This document shows, one piece after another, positions 7,637 through 14,593 of a stretch of 18,067 nt of DNA. The notes beneath the pieces are model-generated. The model was not told where the DNA came from, ran no database searches, and was given only the letters and a program-made list of their open reading frames with translations. The position numbers and the translations under genes are program-made. Each line of letters begins with the position of its first letter. Position 1 is the first letter of the stretch. Source of the stretch: JBDKUD01 sp050943315. GTDB lineage: Bacteria; Bacillota; Syntrophomonadia; Syntrophomonadales; Syntrophomonadaceae. The DNA is taken from NCBI GenBank assembly GCA_050943315.1, contig JBMNOY010000051.1, forward strand, positions 1-18,067, read 5' to 3'.

Positions 7637-7990
7637 CTAAATACTTTTTTTGGCCAGATCAGCCAGTTGTGAAAAGCCCTGTGGATCACTTATAGCAAGT
7701 TCAGCCAGCATTTTACGATTAATATCCACACCAGCTACCTTGAGCCCATGAACCATACGGCTATATGTTGTGCCATTGTCGCGTGCTGCTGCATTAATGC
7801 GTGCTATCCACAACTTACGAAAATCTCTTTTTTTGAGTTTTCTATGGGCATAGGCATAATTACCAGATTTCATTACCTGCTCATTGGCAACACGATACAG
7901 TTTGGATTTGCTGCCCCGGTATCCCTTGGCCAGTTTTAAAATCTTTTTATGTCTTTGATGTGAAGTAACTCCACGTTTAACTCTTGGCAT
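7637..7990 (-). CDS. rplT: 50S ribosomal protein L20
   Basis: Large-subunit assembly protein L20 (117 aa), which binds 23S rRNA early in assembly. The sequence is canonical throughout: MPRVKRGVTSHQRHKK at the N terminus, LAKGYRGSKSKLYRVA near 20-35, and the globular domain with RDFRKLWIARINAA. In low-GC Gram-positives L20 also binds the leader of its own operon as a repressor, and a candidate leader lies upstream of infC here. GGGAGGAAAA precedes the ATG. It is the last gene of infC-rpmI-rplT, with a 26-nt gap after rpmI. Confidence 0.97.
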   Translation of the reverse strand: MPRVKRGVTSHQRHKKILKLAKGYRGSKSKLYRVANEQVMKSGNYAYAHRKLKKRDFRKLWIARINAAARDNGTTYSRMVHGLKVAGVDINRKMLAELAISDPQGFSQLADLAKKSI

Positions 7991-8016
7991 GAATTTTTCC
8001 TCCCTCTATCTATCAA

Positions 8017-8208
8017 TTAAGGAATCAGTCGAGAAATCCTCTTGGTTTCTGCTTCGCTTACCAATCCGGCTTTGCGTAAATTTCTCTTTCTTTTGGGGCT
8101 TTTATGGCCTAGAAGATGACTGGCATAGGCTTTAGATCTTTTTATTTTTCCACTACCAGTTTTTTTGAATCTCTTGGCGGCAGCCCGGTTAGTCTTCATT
8201 TTAGGCAT
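8017..8208 (-). CDS. rpmI: 50S ribosomal protein L35
   Basis: Small basic large-subunit protein L35 (63 aa) with the family signature MPKMKTNRAAAKRFKKTGSG at the start and a basic KRSKAYASHLLGHKSPKRKR segment. Length is normal. AAAGGAGGAAG precedes the ATG and overlaps the infC stop region; the gap to infC is 14 nt, so translation may be coupled. Confidence 0.97.
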   Translation of the reverse strand: MPKMKTNRAAAKRFKKTGSGKIKRSKAYASHLLGHKSPKRKRNLRKAGLVSEAETKRISRLIP

Positions 8209-8222
8209 TAATACTTCCTCCT

Positions 8223-8741
8223 TTAATCATTGTCAACTTTGGGTACCAGTATCATAACCATGTTTTTTCCCTCTACCTTAGGAGGCTTTTCCACTGTACA
8301 AATATCTACCAGCTGTTCAGCCAATTTAAGAGATAATTTTTCACCAATCTCCGGGTGGGTAATCTGTCTACCTCTAAACATAATGGTAAATTTGACCTTA
8401 TCCCCGGCCTCTAAAAATTTACGAGCATTCCTGGCCTTGGTCTGAAAGTCGTGCTCTTCAATATTAGGCCGCATTTTCACTTCTTTTACAGATATAACCT
8501 TTTGTTTCTTGCGAGCCTCTTTCTCCCGTTTGCTTTGCTCGAATTTAAATTTACCATAGTCCATTAAACGGCACACCGGCGGCTTGGCTGAGGGAGCTAT
8601 CTCCACCAGATCAAATCCTCTTTCCAGGGATATTGCCAATGCTTCCTTTATGGGTACAATCCCCAGTTGTTCACCGTCCTCACTTATAAGTCGGACTTCC
8701 TTAACCCGGATATCTTCGTTGACTCTCCATTCCTTGCTGAT
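8223..8741 (-). CDS. infC: Translation initiation factor IF-3 (AUC start)
   Basis: IF-3 binds the 30S subunit, prevents premature 50S joining and proofreads the start codon. The product (172 aa) has the N-terminal domain (WRVNEDIRVKEVRLI, then GIVPIKEAL), a basic lysine-rich linker and the C-terminal domain (MRPNIEEHDFQTK, FRGRQITHPEIG). The frame is open to an ATG at 8804, but that lies beyond the leader terminator. A perfect AGGAGGTGA at 8752-8760 is followed 10 nt later by ATC AGC AAG, and no ATG, GTG or TTG lies between. Homologous IF-3 proteins begin at this point, usually with AUU, so I take the AUC at 8739-8741 as the start. A rare start codon allows IF-3 to repress its own synthesis. 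Confidence 0.95.
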   Translation of the reverse strand: MSKEWRVNEDIRVKEVRLISEDGEQLGIVPIKEALAISLERGFDLVEIAPSAKPPVCRLMDYGKFKFEQSKREKEARKKQKVISVKEVKMRPNIEEHDFQTKARNARKFLEAGDKVKFTIMFRGRQITHPEIGEKLSLKLAEQLVDICTVEKPPKVEGKNMVMILVPKVDND

Positions 8742-8915
8742 AAGAAGTTCACCTCCTGAAATATCAAAAAAAGCGGGTCGCAAAAACCCGCTTATAACAC
8801 TCATACATCCTACTATCAGCCCGATGAAACATTATCAGGCTGTATTGGGAATGTAACTAACCTTACGAACAAAGTTGTAAGGTGAGAAGCAAGGCTCCTG
8901 CTTATAATAACCACA
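8742..8915 (-). promoter_or_regulatory. L20-type leader (5' UTR of infC-rpmI-rplT)
   Basis: The untranslated leader between promoter and infC holds an AAGCAGG...CCTTGCTT-like arm, then CTCACCTTAC pairing with GTAAGGT. This resembles the Firmicute L20 leader, which mimics the L20 site on 23S rRNA. It ends in a Rho-independent terminator immediately before the infC ribosome binding site. L20 binding would be expected to favour termination. The call rests on arrangement and visible helices, not on a covariance search. Confidence 0.7.
8766..8793 (-). terminator. Leader attenuator terminator before infC
   Basis: On the minus strand an 8-bp stem (AAGCGGGT with ACCCGCTT, arms 8786-8793 and 8771-8778) runs into seven U. 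It lies between the infC promoter and the infC ribosome binding site, so it must be conditional. Confidence 0.85.
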
Positions 8916-8921
8916 GCTAAG

Positions 8922-8950
8922 AGTATAACATAATTATCCTGCCTGCGCAA
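8922..8950 (-). promoter_or_regulatory. Sigma-A promoter of infC-rpmI-rplT
   Basis: On the minus strand TTGCGC (8945-8950) and TATACT (8922-8927) are spaced by 17 nt, with a predicted start near 8915, just ahead of the L20-type leader. Confidence 0.7.
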
Positions 8951-8994
8951 GAATTAATAGACACTGGCAACTTTGCACGTAGACTATTATCACC

Positions 8995-9026
8995 GACGCA
9001 GTTTTTTGTTCAAAATTGACTGCGTC
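8995..9026 (-). terminator. Hairpin after thrS, possible weak terminator
   Basis: A perfect 8-bp inverted repeat (GACGCAGT at 8995-9002, ACTGCGTC at 9019-9026) lies 13 nt after the thrS stop. No U-run follows on the minus strand, so it may be an mRNA 3' stabiliser or weak terminator. Confidence 0.4.
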
Positions 9027-9038
9027 TATTTATGTCTG

Positions 9039-10946
9039 TTACCTAGCCTTATCAGCTATCTCTTTTTTAATCATGGCGATAAATTCGTCCACCGATTTCG
9101 CACCCAGATCTCCATTCTTGCGGTGACGAACTGCTACTGCACCAGATTCAACCTCTTTGTTCCCTACCACTAACAAATAGGGTATTTTCTGCAATTGACC
9201 TTCTCTTATTTTATAGCCTATCTTTTCACTGCGGGTATCAATTTCCACCCGAAGACCGGCTTTATCAAGTTCGTCATATACCTTTTGGGCATATTCACGC
9301 TGATATTCAGTTATCGGAAGAACGCGAGCCTGAACTGGTGCCAGCCAGGTAGGAAAGGCTCCGCCGAAGTGCTCGGTAAGAATACCTATAAACCTTTCTA
9401 TACTGCCGTAAATGACCCGATGAATCATTACCGGCTGATGCTTTTCGCCATCTTCTCCGATATATGATAAATCAAATTTTTCCGGCATTTGGAAATCAAG
9501 TTGAATGGTTCCGCATTGCCAGGTTCTATCCAGCGAATCTTGCAGATGGAAGTCTATCTTCGGTCCATAGAAAGCTCCATCACCCTCATTAATTTTATAC
9601 TGTATCCCCTTTTCCTCCAGGGCTTTAATCAAAGCGTTGGTTGCCATTTCCCAAATTTCTTCAGAACCCATAGAGTCTTCCGGCCGGGTAGATACTTCTA
9701 CATGATAGGGGAATCCAAAAATAGTGTAAAAACGGTCTACTAAATCGATTACACCTTTTATTTCATCATTTATTTGTTCCGGCAACATAAAAATGTGCGC
9801 ATCATCCTGAGTAAATGCTCTAACCCTCATAAGACCATGCAAAACTCCGGACATCTCGTGGCGGTGCACTAAGCCCAGTTCACCTAATCTTAAAGGTAAT
9901 TCCTTGTAGCTATGCAGGTTCTGCTTATAAACCAGAATTCCTCCGGGGCAGTTCATCGGTTTAATGTTAAAATCCTGATTATCGATCTTGGTGTAGTACA
10001 TGTTGTCCTTATAGTGATCCCAGTGTCCCGATCTTTCCCACAATTGACGGTTAAGTATAACCGGGGTCCGGATCTCCTGGTAACCAGCCTTATGGTGCTC
10101 CTGCCTCCAGAACTCTTCCAGTTCGTTTCTGAGGGCCATACCTTTAGGTAAGAAGAAAGGAAAACCTGGTCCTTCATCGAGTACTACAAATAGTCCCAAT
10201 TCTTTACCCAGTTTACGATGGTCACGTTTCTTGGCTTCCTCTATTTTCTGCAGGTAATCATCCAACATGGCTTTCTGAGGAAACGAAGTGGCATATATTC
10301 TTTGCAGCATTTCATTTTTCTCATCACCACGCCAGTAAGCACCGGCCAGGCTCATTAACTTAATAGCTTTTAACCTGCCAGTTGAAGGTACATGCGGACC
10401 TGCACACAGGTCAACAAATTCTCCCTGCTCATATATGCTGATGGAAGCGTCTTCCGGTAAATCTTCAATTAGTTTAACTTTGTAGTCCTCTTTCTTAGCT
10501 TTAAATAGATTCAAAGCATCTTCCCGGCTGATCTCTTTTCTGACAATAGGATAATTGCTTTTAATTATCTTATTCATTTCCTCTTCGATACGTACAAAAT
10601 CCTCCGGGGTGAAGGTATGATCGTTAGCAAAATCGTAATAAAATCCCTTGTCTATTGATGGACCAATAGCTAGTTTGGCTTCAGGCCATAACCTCTTTAC
10701 AGCTTGAGCCATGACATGAGATGATGAATGCCGGAATACACCCCGGGCTCGTTCATCGCTAAAATCAAGGATTTCCAGTTCACCATCCTGTTCAATCTCG
10801 GTAGTCAGCCCAGTAAGTTCACCATTAAAAACTGCCGCTACCGCACTTTTTGCCAGTTTGGGGCTGATATCCTCACATATCTGCAACAGGGTAGTCCCTT
10901 CTGCATACTGCCGCCTACTCCCGTCTTTCAGTTTAATGGATATCAT
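9039..10946 (-). CDS. thrS: Threonyl-tRNA synthetase
   Basis: Class II synthetase that charges tRNA(Thr) and hydrolyses mischarged seryl-tRNA (635 aa, normal length). Domains in order: TGS (1-62); editing domain with HSSSH (H73, H77) and DLCAGPH (C181, H185), a complete editing set; catalytic core with zinc ligands C333 (MNCPGG) and H384 (DDAHIF), the third His probably in MIHRVIYGSIERF; and the anticodon-binding domain (about 535-635). AGGAGG is well placed before the ATG. No T-box is found upstream, unlike many Firmicute thrS genes. It lies 27 nt after the DUF445 gene, suggesting cotranscription with it and perhaps with ytxC. Confidence 0.97.
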   Translation of the reverse strand: MISIKLKDGSRRQYAEGTTLLQICEDISPKLAKSAVAAVFNGELTGLTTEIEQDGELEILDFSDERARGVFRHSSSHVMAQAVKRLWPEAKLAIGPSIDKGFYYDFANDHTFTPEDFVRIEEEMNKIIKSNYPIVRKEISREDALNLFKAKKEDYKVKLIEDLPEDASISIYEQGEFVDLCAGPHVPSTGRLKAIKLMSLAGAYWRGDEKNEMLQRIYATSFPQKAMLDDYLQKIEEAKKRDHRKLGKELGLFVVLDEGPGFPFFLPKGMALRNELEEFWRQEHHKAGYQEIRTPVILNRQLWERSGHWDHYKDNMYYTKIDNQDFNIKPMNCPGGILVYKQNLHSYKELPLRLGELGLVHRHEMSGVLHGLMRVRAFTQDDAHIFMLPEQINDEIKGVIDLVDRFYTIFGFPYHVEVSTRPEDSMGSEEIWEMATNALIKALEEKGIQYKINEGDGAFYGPKIDFHLQDSLDRTWQCGTIQLDFQMPEKFDLSYIGEDGEKHQPVMIHRVIYGSIERFIGILTEHFGGAFPTWLAPVQARVLPITEYQREYAQKVYDELDKAGLRVEIDTRSEKIGYKIREGQLQKIPYLLVVGNKEVESGAVAVRHRKNGDLGAKSVDEFIAMIKKEIADKAR

Positions 10947-10973
10947 AGAAACAACCTCCTAATAAATAACATT

Positions 10974-11573
10974 CTATTCCGGGAAAACCGCCAGCATTAT
11001 TACCTGTATAATACCAATTATAAATCCCAGCGCTCCTCCCATTATCTCAATAAACCTGAGTTCGGTGGAGGATACCCCCCTGATCATGGCCTCCAACTCA
11101 TCCAGATTAAACTCTCTCACCCTGGTTTCGACTATGTTTCTGATTTGAATCTCCCTGGTAATAGAATCCCTTTGTACATTAACAAATTGATTAATTACCC
11201 CTGGTGCTTCCTGGCGCATTATTTTTTCTATACTGTCACCTATTAATTCAACGATCTTACCGGGCAATACCCGTGGCAATATACTGCTCAGTTTGTTCTT
11301 TATTATAACTGTAACCGAGGTTATAAGCTTGTCCTGTAAACGGGGAGTATTTACCTCAGCAAACAAATCATCCCACGATAATAGGTGATTCTCCACCAGT
11401 TCTCCTATGTTTCTAGCAATATCTGCCTGTCTTTTGGGTAACACTCCATACAATTGAAACAGCCCAAAATTAATCGGTTTTTTGGGCCAAAATAACATTT
11501 TTATAGCCAAAACGTTGGTAATATAGCCGATAAAAGCACTGATTACTGGTATAATGATTAGTCGGTAGTACAT
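10974..11573 (-). CDS. DUF445 family membrane protein (YheB-like)
   Basis: Membrane protein of unknown function (199 aa), DUF445 type. The N-terminal hydrophobic segment with IGYITNVLAIKMLFWP (15-30) is the family signature. A soluble middle portion follows (about 35-175, with helical amphipathic stretches), and a C-terminal membrane anchor with GGALGFIIGIIQVIMLAVFP (179-198). AAGGTGGG precedes the ATG. It ends 27 nt before thrS and follows ytxC, so it probably shares their transcript. In Bacillus the relative YheB sits beside spore-associated genes, which fits ytxC as neighbour, but no function can be stated. Confidence 0.82.
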   Translation of the reverse strand: MYYRLIIIPVISAFIGYITNVLAIKMLFWPKKPINFGLFQLYGVLPKRQADIARNIGELVENHLLSWDDLFAEVNTPRLQDKLITSVTVIIKNKLSSILPRVLPGKIVELIGDSIEKIMRQEAPGVINQFVNVQRDSITREIQIRNIVETRVREFNLDELEAMIRGVSSTELRFIEIMGGALGFIIGIIQVIMLAVFPE

Positions 11574-11696
11574 ATTCCCACCTTAGCTAATATTCCTTAA
11601 AAAGGATATCAGATTTTGTAGCGTATAGCAATAAAAATGGCTGTTCACGCCCGGCAAATAGGGAAAAGGCTTTTTAGACATGTTTATAAGCAGGCT

Positions 11697-12623
11697 TTAA
11701 TGCGGTTTGCAGGTTTCACTTTTATGCAGCAAGCAGCGTTCACACCCGCGACATACCTGTATTCTATCTTTGAAAACATTCTTAATCATTTCAACCGAAC
11801 TGCTATCAGCTGCCTGGTCGTTGCTATGAATAATAATCCGGCGAGGCGCAATAGTAATAAGAATGCTGATAAGAATATCATCAAGACTGATATCATCAGA
11901 GAGAATATCATCGAGATATGAAGACAAAAAATCTTCCTTAATTCTAATTCCTTTTCCATCCCATAAGTAAAATCCGTTATCTTCCATAAGCAAGTTTACT
12001 TCGGTAGTCTTAGCTGGCTGGGAGTCCACGAAATACCTGAGTAATTTAATGAACTCATTGTATTCTTTCTCGTTTTTTAATTCTTCATAAGCCAAATCTA
12101 TAGCGAATTTTATTTCTTTATGATAATCAGGCAGACAGAAATTAATAAATCCCTCTACAACTAAAAAATCATTGTCATAAATATATTCCAGTACCCGGTG
12201 GGCAATCTTATTCTTGCGCCCAAAATTCATTAGCATATTAAGGCTTTCGTTACCATTGCACTTTTTTAGGAAAGCAATGGCTTTATCCAGGATAGCGTTT
12301 TTATCTTGAAGCGAAGCACGACGGAATTTGCGAAAAATCTCCTTCCAGATGATAGTATCTTCCCATTGGAAAATAATATGTTCGGCTATGATTTCCGATA
12401 TCTGATGTTTCAAAATATATATGATATCTTCGTCTCTAAATACCCCGTTAGGGCTTTCCCCCTGCAGAGTTATGTTAATTTTTTCAGTACTCCGGTCATT
12501 ATAAAGTTCGGTGCTTACATGTAATGTATAACCACGTTCTTTTATCCAGGCAAATTTCTGCTCCAGGTTCTTAAAAAAGGCATCTTTGTTAGCGGCCGTC
12601 ACAACCTCAAATTGGTAATACAT
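11697..12623 (-). CDS. ytxC: Putative sporulation protein YtxC
   Basis: Recognised as YtxC-like from overall character and from its place upstream of thrS, as in Bacillus. The 308-aa start used here is the ATG at 12623 (MYYQFEVVTAANK), with GGGGGG about 8 nt upstream. An ATG 18 codons earlier (12677) lies upstream of a TATAAT at 12654-12659 and is less likely. The protein is soluble with no signal peptide, and alpha-helical and acidic in the middle (DDILSDDISLDDIL). The biochemical role of YtxC is unknown. The last 18 residues hold C291, C294, C297, C305 and H308, a cluster that could bind a metal ion. It is followed after 123 nt by the DUF445 gene; a small hairpin at 11590-11609 lies in that gap. 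Confidence 0.75.
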   Translation of the reverse strand: MYYQFEVVTAANKDAFFKNLEQKFAWIKERGYTLHVSTELYNDRSTEKINITLQGESPNGVFRDEDIIYILKHQISEIIAEHIIFQWEDTIIWKEIFRKFRRASLQDKNAILDKAIAFLKKCNGNESLNMLMNFGRKNKIAHRVLEYIYDNDFLVVEGFINFCLPDYHKEIKFAIDLAYEELKNEKEYNEFIKLLRYFVDSQPAKTTEVNLLMEDNGFYLWDGKGIRIKEDFLSSYLDDILSDDISLDDILISILITIAPRRIIIHSNDQAADSSSVEMIKNVFKDRIQVCRGCERCLLHKSETCKPH

Positions 12624-12653
12624 TTCATTGGCCCCCCACATAAAGCTTAGTCT

Positions 12654-12684
12654 ATTATATGATGGGCTGTTTTTCATTATTCAA
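12654..12684 (-). promoter_or_regulatory. Candidate ytxC promoter
   Basis: On the minus strand a perfect TATAAT (12654-12659) lies 31 nt before the chosen ytxC start. TTGAAT (12679-12684) is the best -35, with a long 19-nt spacer. The same stretch reads CATATAATA, which also resembles the -10 of late sporulation sigma factors, so the class is uncertain. Confidence 0.35.
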
Positions 12685-12725
12685 TTCATTAATCCCAAGA
12701 AACATTCCAGTTATGCCCATAATTT

Positions 12726-12947
12726 TTATATAAGGGTAAGTGAATCCAGATTTTCGTTACTATCTCCATCCCCGGTTAGATGCAGGTGTTTATCTCCAGC
12801 AGCATCTACTTCTATATAAGCACCACGGACCTCACCACTTTCCACATAGCTGAATAATTCTTCCAATCCCAATTTTGTGCCGTTTTCCAGTACTACTTTT
12901 ACTACCTCGCCATTATGATTGCGCATAATTTCCGTTATCTTAGTCAA
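12726..12947 (-). CDS. DUF3892-like small protein
   Basis: Small acidic protein of unknown function. The TTG at 12947 is chosen as start because GGAGGG (12955-12960) stands exactly 7 nt upstream. This gives 73 aa, the length of DUF3892 proteins; an in-frame ATG at 13043 has no ribosome binding site. The product follows the DUF3892 plan as I know it: KITEIMRNHNGEV, then VLENGTKLGLEEL, then GEVRGAYIEVD, ending in GDGDSNENLDSL (the family ends in a similar DG-D-S-N-N-L-D-L run). It is divergent from the MurF-like gene, with about 130 nt between their starts, and 102 nt ahead of ytxC. A lone TATAAT is at 12984-12989. Confidence 0.65.
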   Translation of the reverse strand: MTKITEIMRNHNGEVVKVVLENGTKLGLEELFSYVESGEVRGAYIEVDAAGDKHLHLTGDGDSNENLDSLTLI

Positions 12948-13081
12948 AGCCTTACCCTCCATTTTTATTTCTAGTGTGGCTGAATTATAACTAAAAAATG
13001 TATTTTCCAGGTAAGCATAGTTATCGTATATAACCAATTCCATTACTATTGCATATATTTGTAAAAGAATCGAGTAATTTC

Positions 13082-14200
13082 ATGGGGGCGTTAGATTTGA
13101 GAACGCTAATACTAAATAAACCGGTAATAGCTATAACTGGCAGCTCAGGCAAAACTACTACCAAGGAAATGCTTGCTTCTATTCTACGGCAGCGTTGGAA
13201 GGTATTTAAAACCAAAGGCAATAAAAATCATATTCGGGCATTAAAACAGTATGCCCGGCAAATAAATAAGTCGTATCAAGCAGCGGTGCTGGAGTTAGGA
13301 ATAGTCACCAGCGGACAGCTGGCCAGAATGTGCCGGATAATTAAACCCAATATTGCTGTGATAACCATGATTGGAACAGCCCACATCGGCAATTTCGGCG
13401 GATCTGTAGAAAAGTTGGTTAAAGCCAAATCCGAAATAATTCATAGTATGAAGCCAACCGGAACCCTATTTCTTAATGCCGATGATAGGTACTCACAACT
13501 ATTGAACACGGAAGGCTTTCTGGGAAAAATCATTACGGTTGGAATTAATAATGATGCTGATTACCAGGCTCATAATATAAAATATGTTGCCGGTGGTATG
13601 ACATTCGAAGTAAGGGCGGGTTCCGCAACCCAGGAATATTTTATCCCCATTTACGGTACTCATAATGTCTATAATGCTCTTTTTGCTATTGCTGTTGCCG
13701 ACCACCTGGGTATAAGTCCATCAGCTATTAGAGCTGGACTCAAAACCTATACCCGGCGCATAGGAAGGTTGAAGGTCTTTCGTCTAAAAAGAGATGTTTT
13801 GCTTATTGATGATAGTTACAATGCCAATCCACAATCTATGAAAGCAGCTATCGATGTGCTCAGCACAGTGGGTCGGGATAAAAATATTGCTGTGTTAGGT
13901 AATATGTCTGAATTAGGGCAATATTCCCAGGAAGGTCATAGTGATGTGGGCCGGCACCTGGCTGACAAGAATGTGCATTTATTGTTTACCCTGGGTTCAC
14001 AGGCCCGTCACATAGGGATAGCAGCTTCTTCAGCAGGGTTTCCGGAGGAAAATATAATACATTGCTCTAAAAGAAGCACCCTGCACAGGCGGCTTAGAAA
14101 AGAAATCACCAACGGCACTACCATTCTGGTCAAAGGTTCACATAGCGCCGCAATGAAAAAGACCGCCAGGTTTTTAAGAAGCCAAAAGTCACTATCTTAA
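13082..14200 (+). CDS. MurF-like Mur ligase family protein lacking the N-terminal domain
   Basis: ATP-dependent amide ligase of the Mur family, closest in motifs to MurF, which adds D-Ala-D-Ala to UDP-MurNAc-tripeptide. With the ATG at 13082 it has 372 aa; ribosome binding is weak there. A TTG at 13097, behind GGGGG, and a TTG at 13049 are alternatives. The P-loop GSSGKTTTKEM (20-30) comes almost at the N terminus, so the UDP-binding first domain of MurF (about 80-100 aa) is missing. Present: KAKSEII with the likely carbamylated lysine (K116), THNVYNALFA (193-202), DDSYNANPQSM (243-253), LGNMSELG (272-279) and VKGSHSAAM (350-358). The usual MurF acceptor region is replaced by GNKNHIRALKQY. 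It is probably a paralogue with another acceptor rather than the cell's MurF. Confidence 0.75.
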   Translation: MGALDLRTLILNKPVIAITGSSGKTTTKEMLASILRQRWKVFKTKGNKNHIRALKQYARQINKSYQAAVLELGIVTSGQLARMCRIIKPNIAVITMIGTAHIGNFGGSVEKLVKAKSEIIHSMKPTGTLFLNADDRYSQLLNTEGFLGKIITVGINNDADYQAHNIKYVAGGMTFEVRAGSATQEYFIPIYGTHNVYNALFAIAVADHLGISPSAIRAGLKTYTRRIGRLKVFRLKRDVLLIDDSYNANPQSMKAAIDVLSTVGRDKNIAVLGNMSELGQYSQEGHSDVGRHLADKNVHLLFTLGSQARHIGIAASSAGFPEENIIHCSKRSTLHRRLRKEITNGTTILVKGSHSAAMKKTARFLRSQKSLS

Positions 14201-14293
14201 TTACCCTGTTATGCTCATCATACCTTAAAGCCTGTCGTTTTCCCGCCTCTTATTTTTGCTCCACGATTTTGAAAACTCGGCTAAATTTTTAAC

Positions 14294-14349
14294 AAACCCG
14301 TCTTATTGGGCCAATAAGGTAAAATTCTCAACTCAATAAGGGGGTTTTT
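14294..14349 (+). terminator. Candidate terminator after the MurF-like gene, with competing hairpin
   Basis: AAACCC (14294-14299) and CTTATTG (14302-14308) can pair with CAATAAG (14334-14340) and GGGTTT (14342-14347), ending in a five-T run. CTTATTGG can instead pair with the adjacent CCAATAAG (14311-14318), so the two folds exclude each other. It lies about 95 nt after the MurF-like stop. Confidence 0.5.
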
Positions 14350-14477
14350 CTGCTGCTTTATCAAATATCCACTATCCGCGATGCTGATTTAATTCTGGTA
14401 ATGAATAATGGTGTAACCATATGCAACATCTAGCCCAGGAAGGCTTATAAACAGACCTTTACAAGAGCCAGTTTACA
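14350..14477 (+). pseudogene. Decayed C-terminal remnant of an ABC exporter (MsbA/LmrA type)
   Basis: In the 392-nt gap between the MurF-like gene and dut, the plus strand reads STIRDADLILVMNNGVT (14368-14418), the sequence that follows the H-loop in ABC exporter ATPases (usually AHRLSTIRDADLILVM-x-NG). After a frameshift near 14420 it continues as HLAQEGL, a stop codon, then TDLYKSQF (14427-14474). This matches the usual exporter tail HEELLA-x-GLY-x-LY-x-SQF. The H-loop itself (AHR) is damaged and nothing upstream of 14350 resembles the rest of the ATPase. It is a relic, not a gene. Confidence 0.65.
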
Positions 14478-14593
14478 TTGATGGTCAAGTTGTATCATAG
14501 TATTGTATATGTATTAGTAAAGGCAGTTTTTCGGCATCATATTAAAGGATAATAAAACACGCAAATGAACAATCACCACAAGGAGATGGTCTT

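Noticed and set aside
11578..11676. 32-codon minus-strand frame starting MSKKPFPYLPG between ytxC and the DUF445 gene
   Set aside because: No ribosome binding site, overlaps a small hairpin, and has no recognisable family pattern.
12624..12677. Upstream ATG start for ytxC at 12677
   Set aside because: It precedes a TATAAT promoter element and has no ribosome binding site; the ATG at 12623 has one.
14491..14530. Possible dut promoters (TTGATG or TTGTAT with TATTGT/TATTAG)
   Set aside because: Several AT-rich hexamers fit poorly and none stands out; a promoter is expected here but cannot be placed.
14481..14552. Small plus-strand frame starting MVKLYHSIVY before dut
   Set aside because: It is the in-frame continuation of the ABC exporter relic, with no ribosome binding site of its own.
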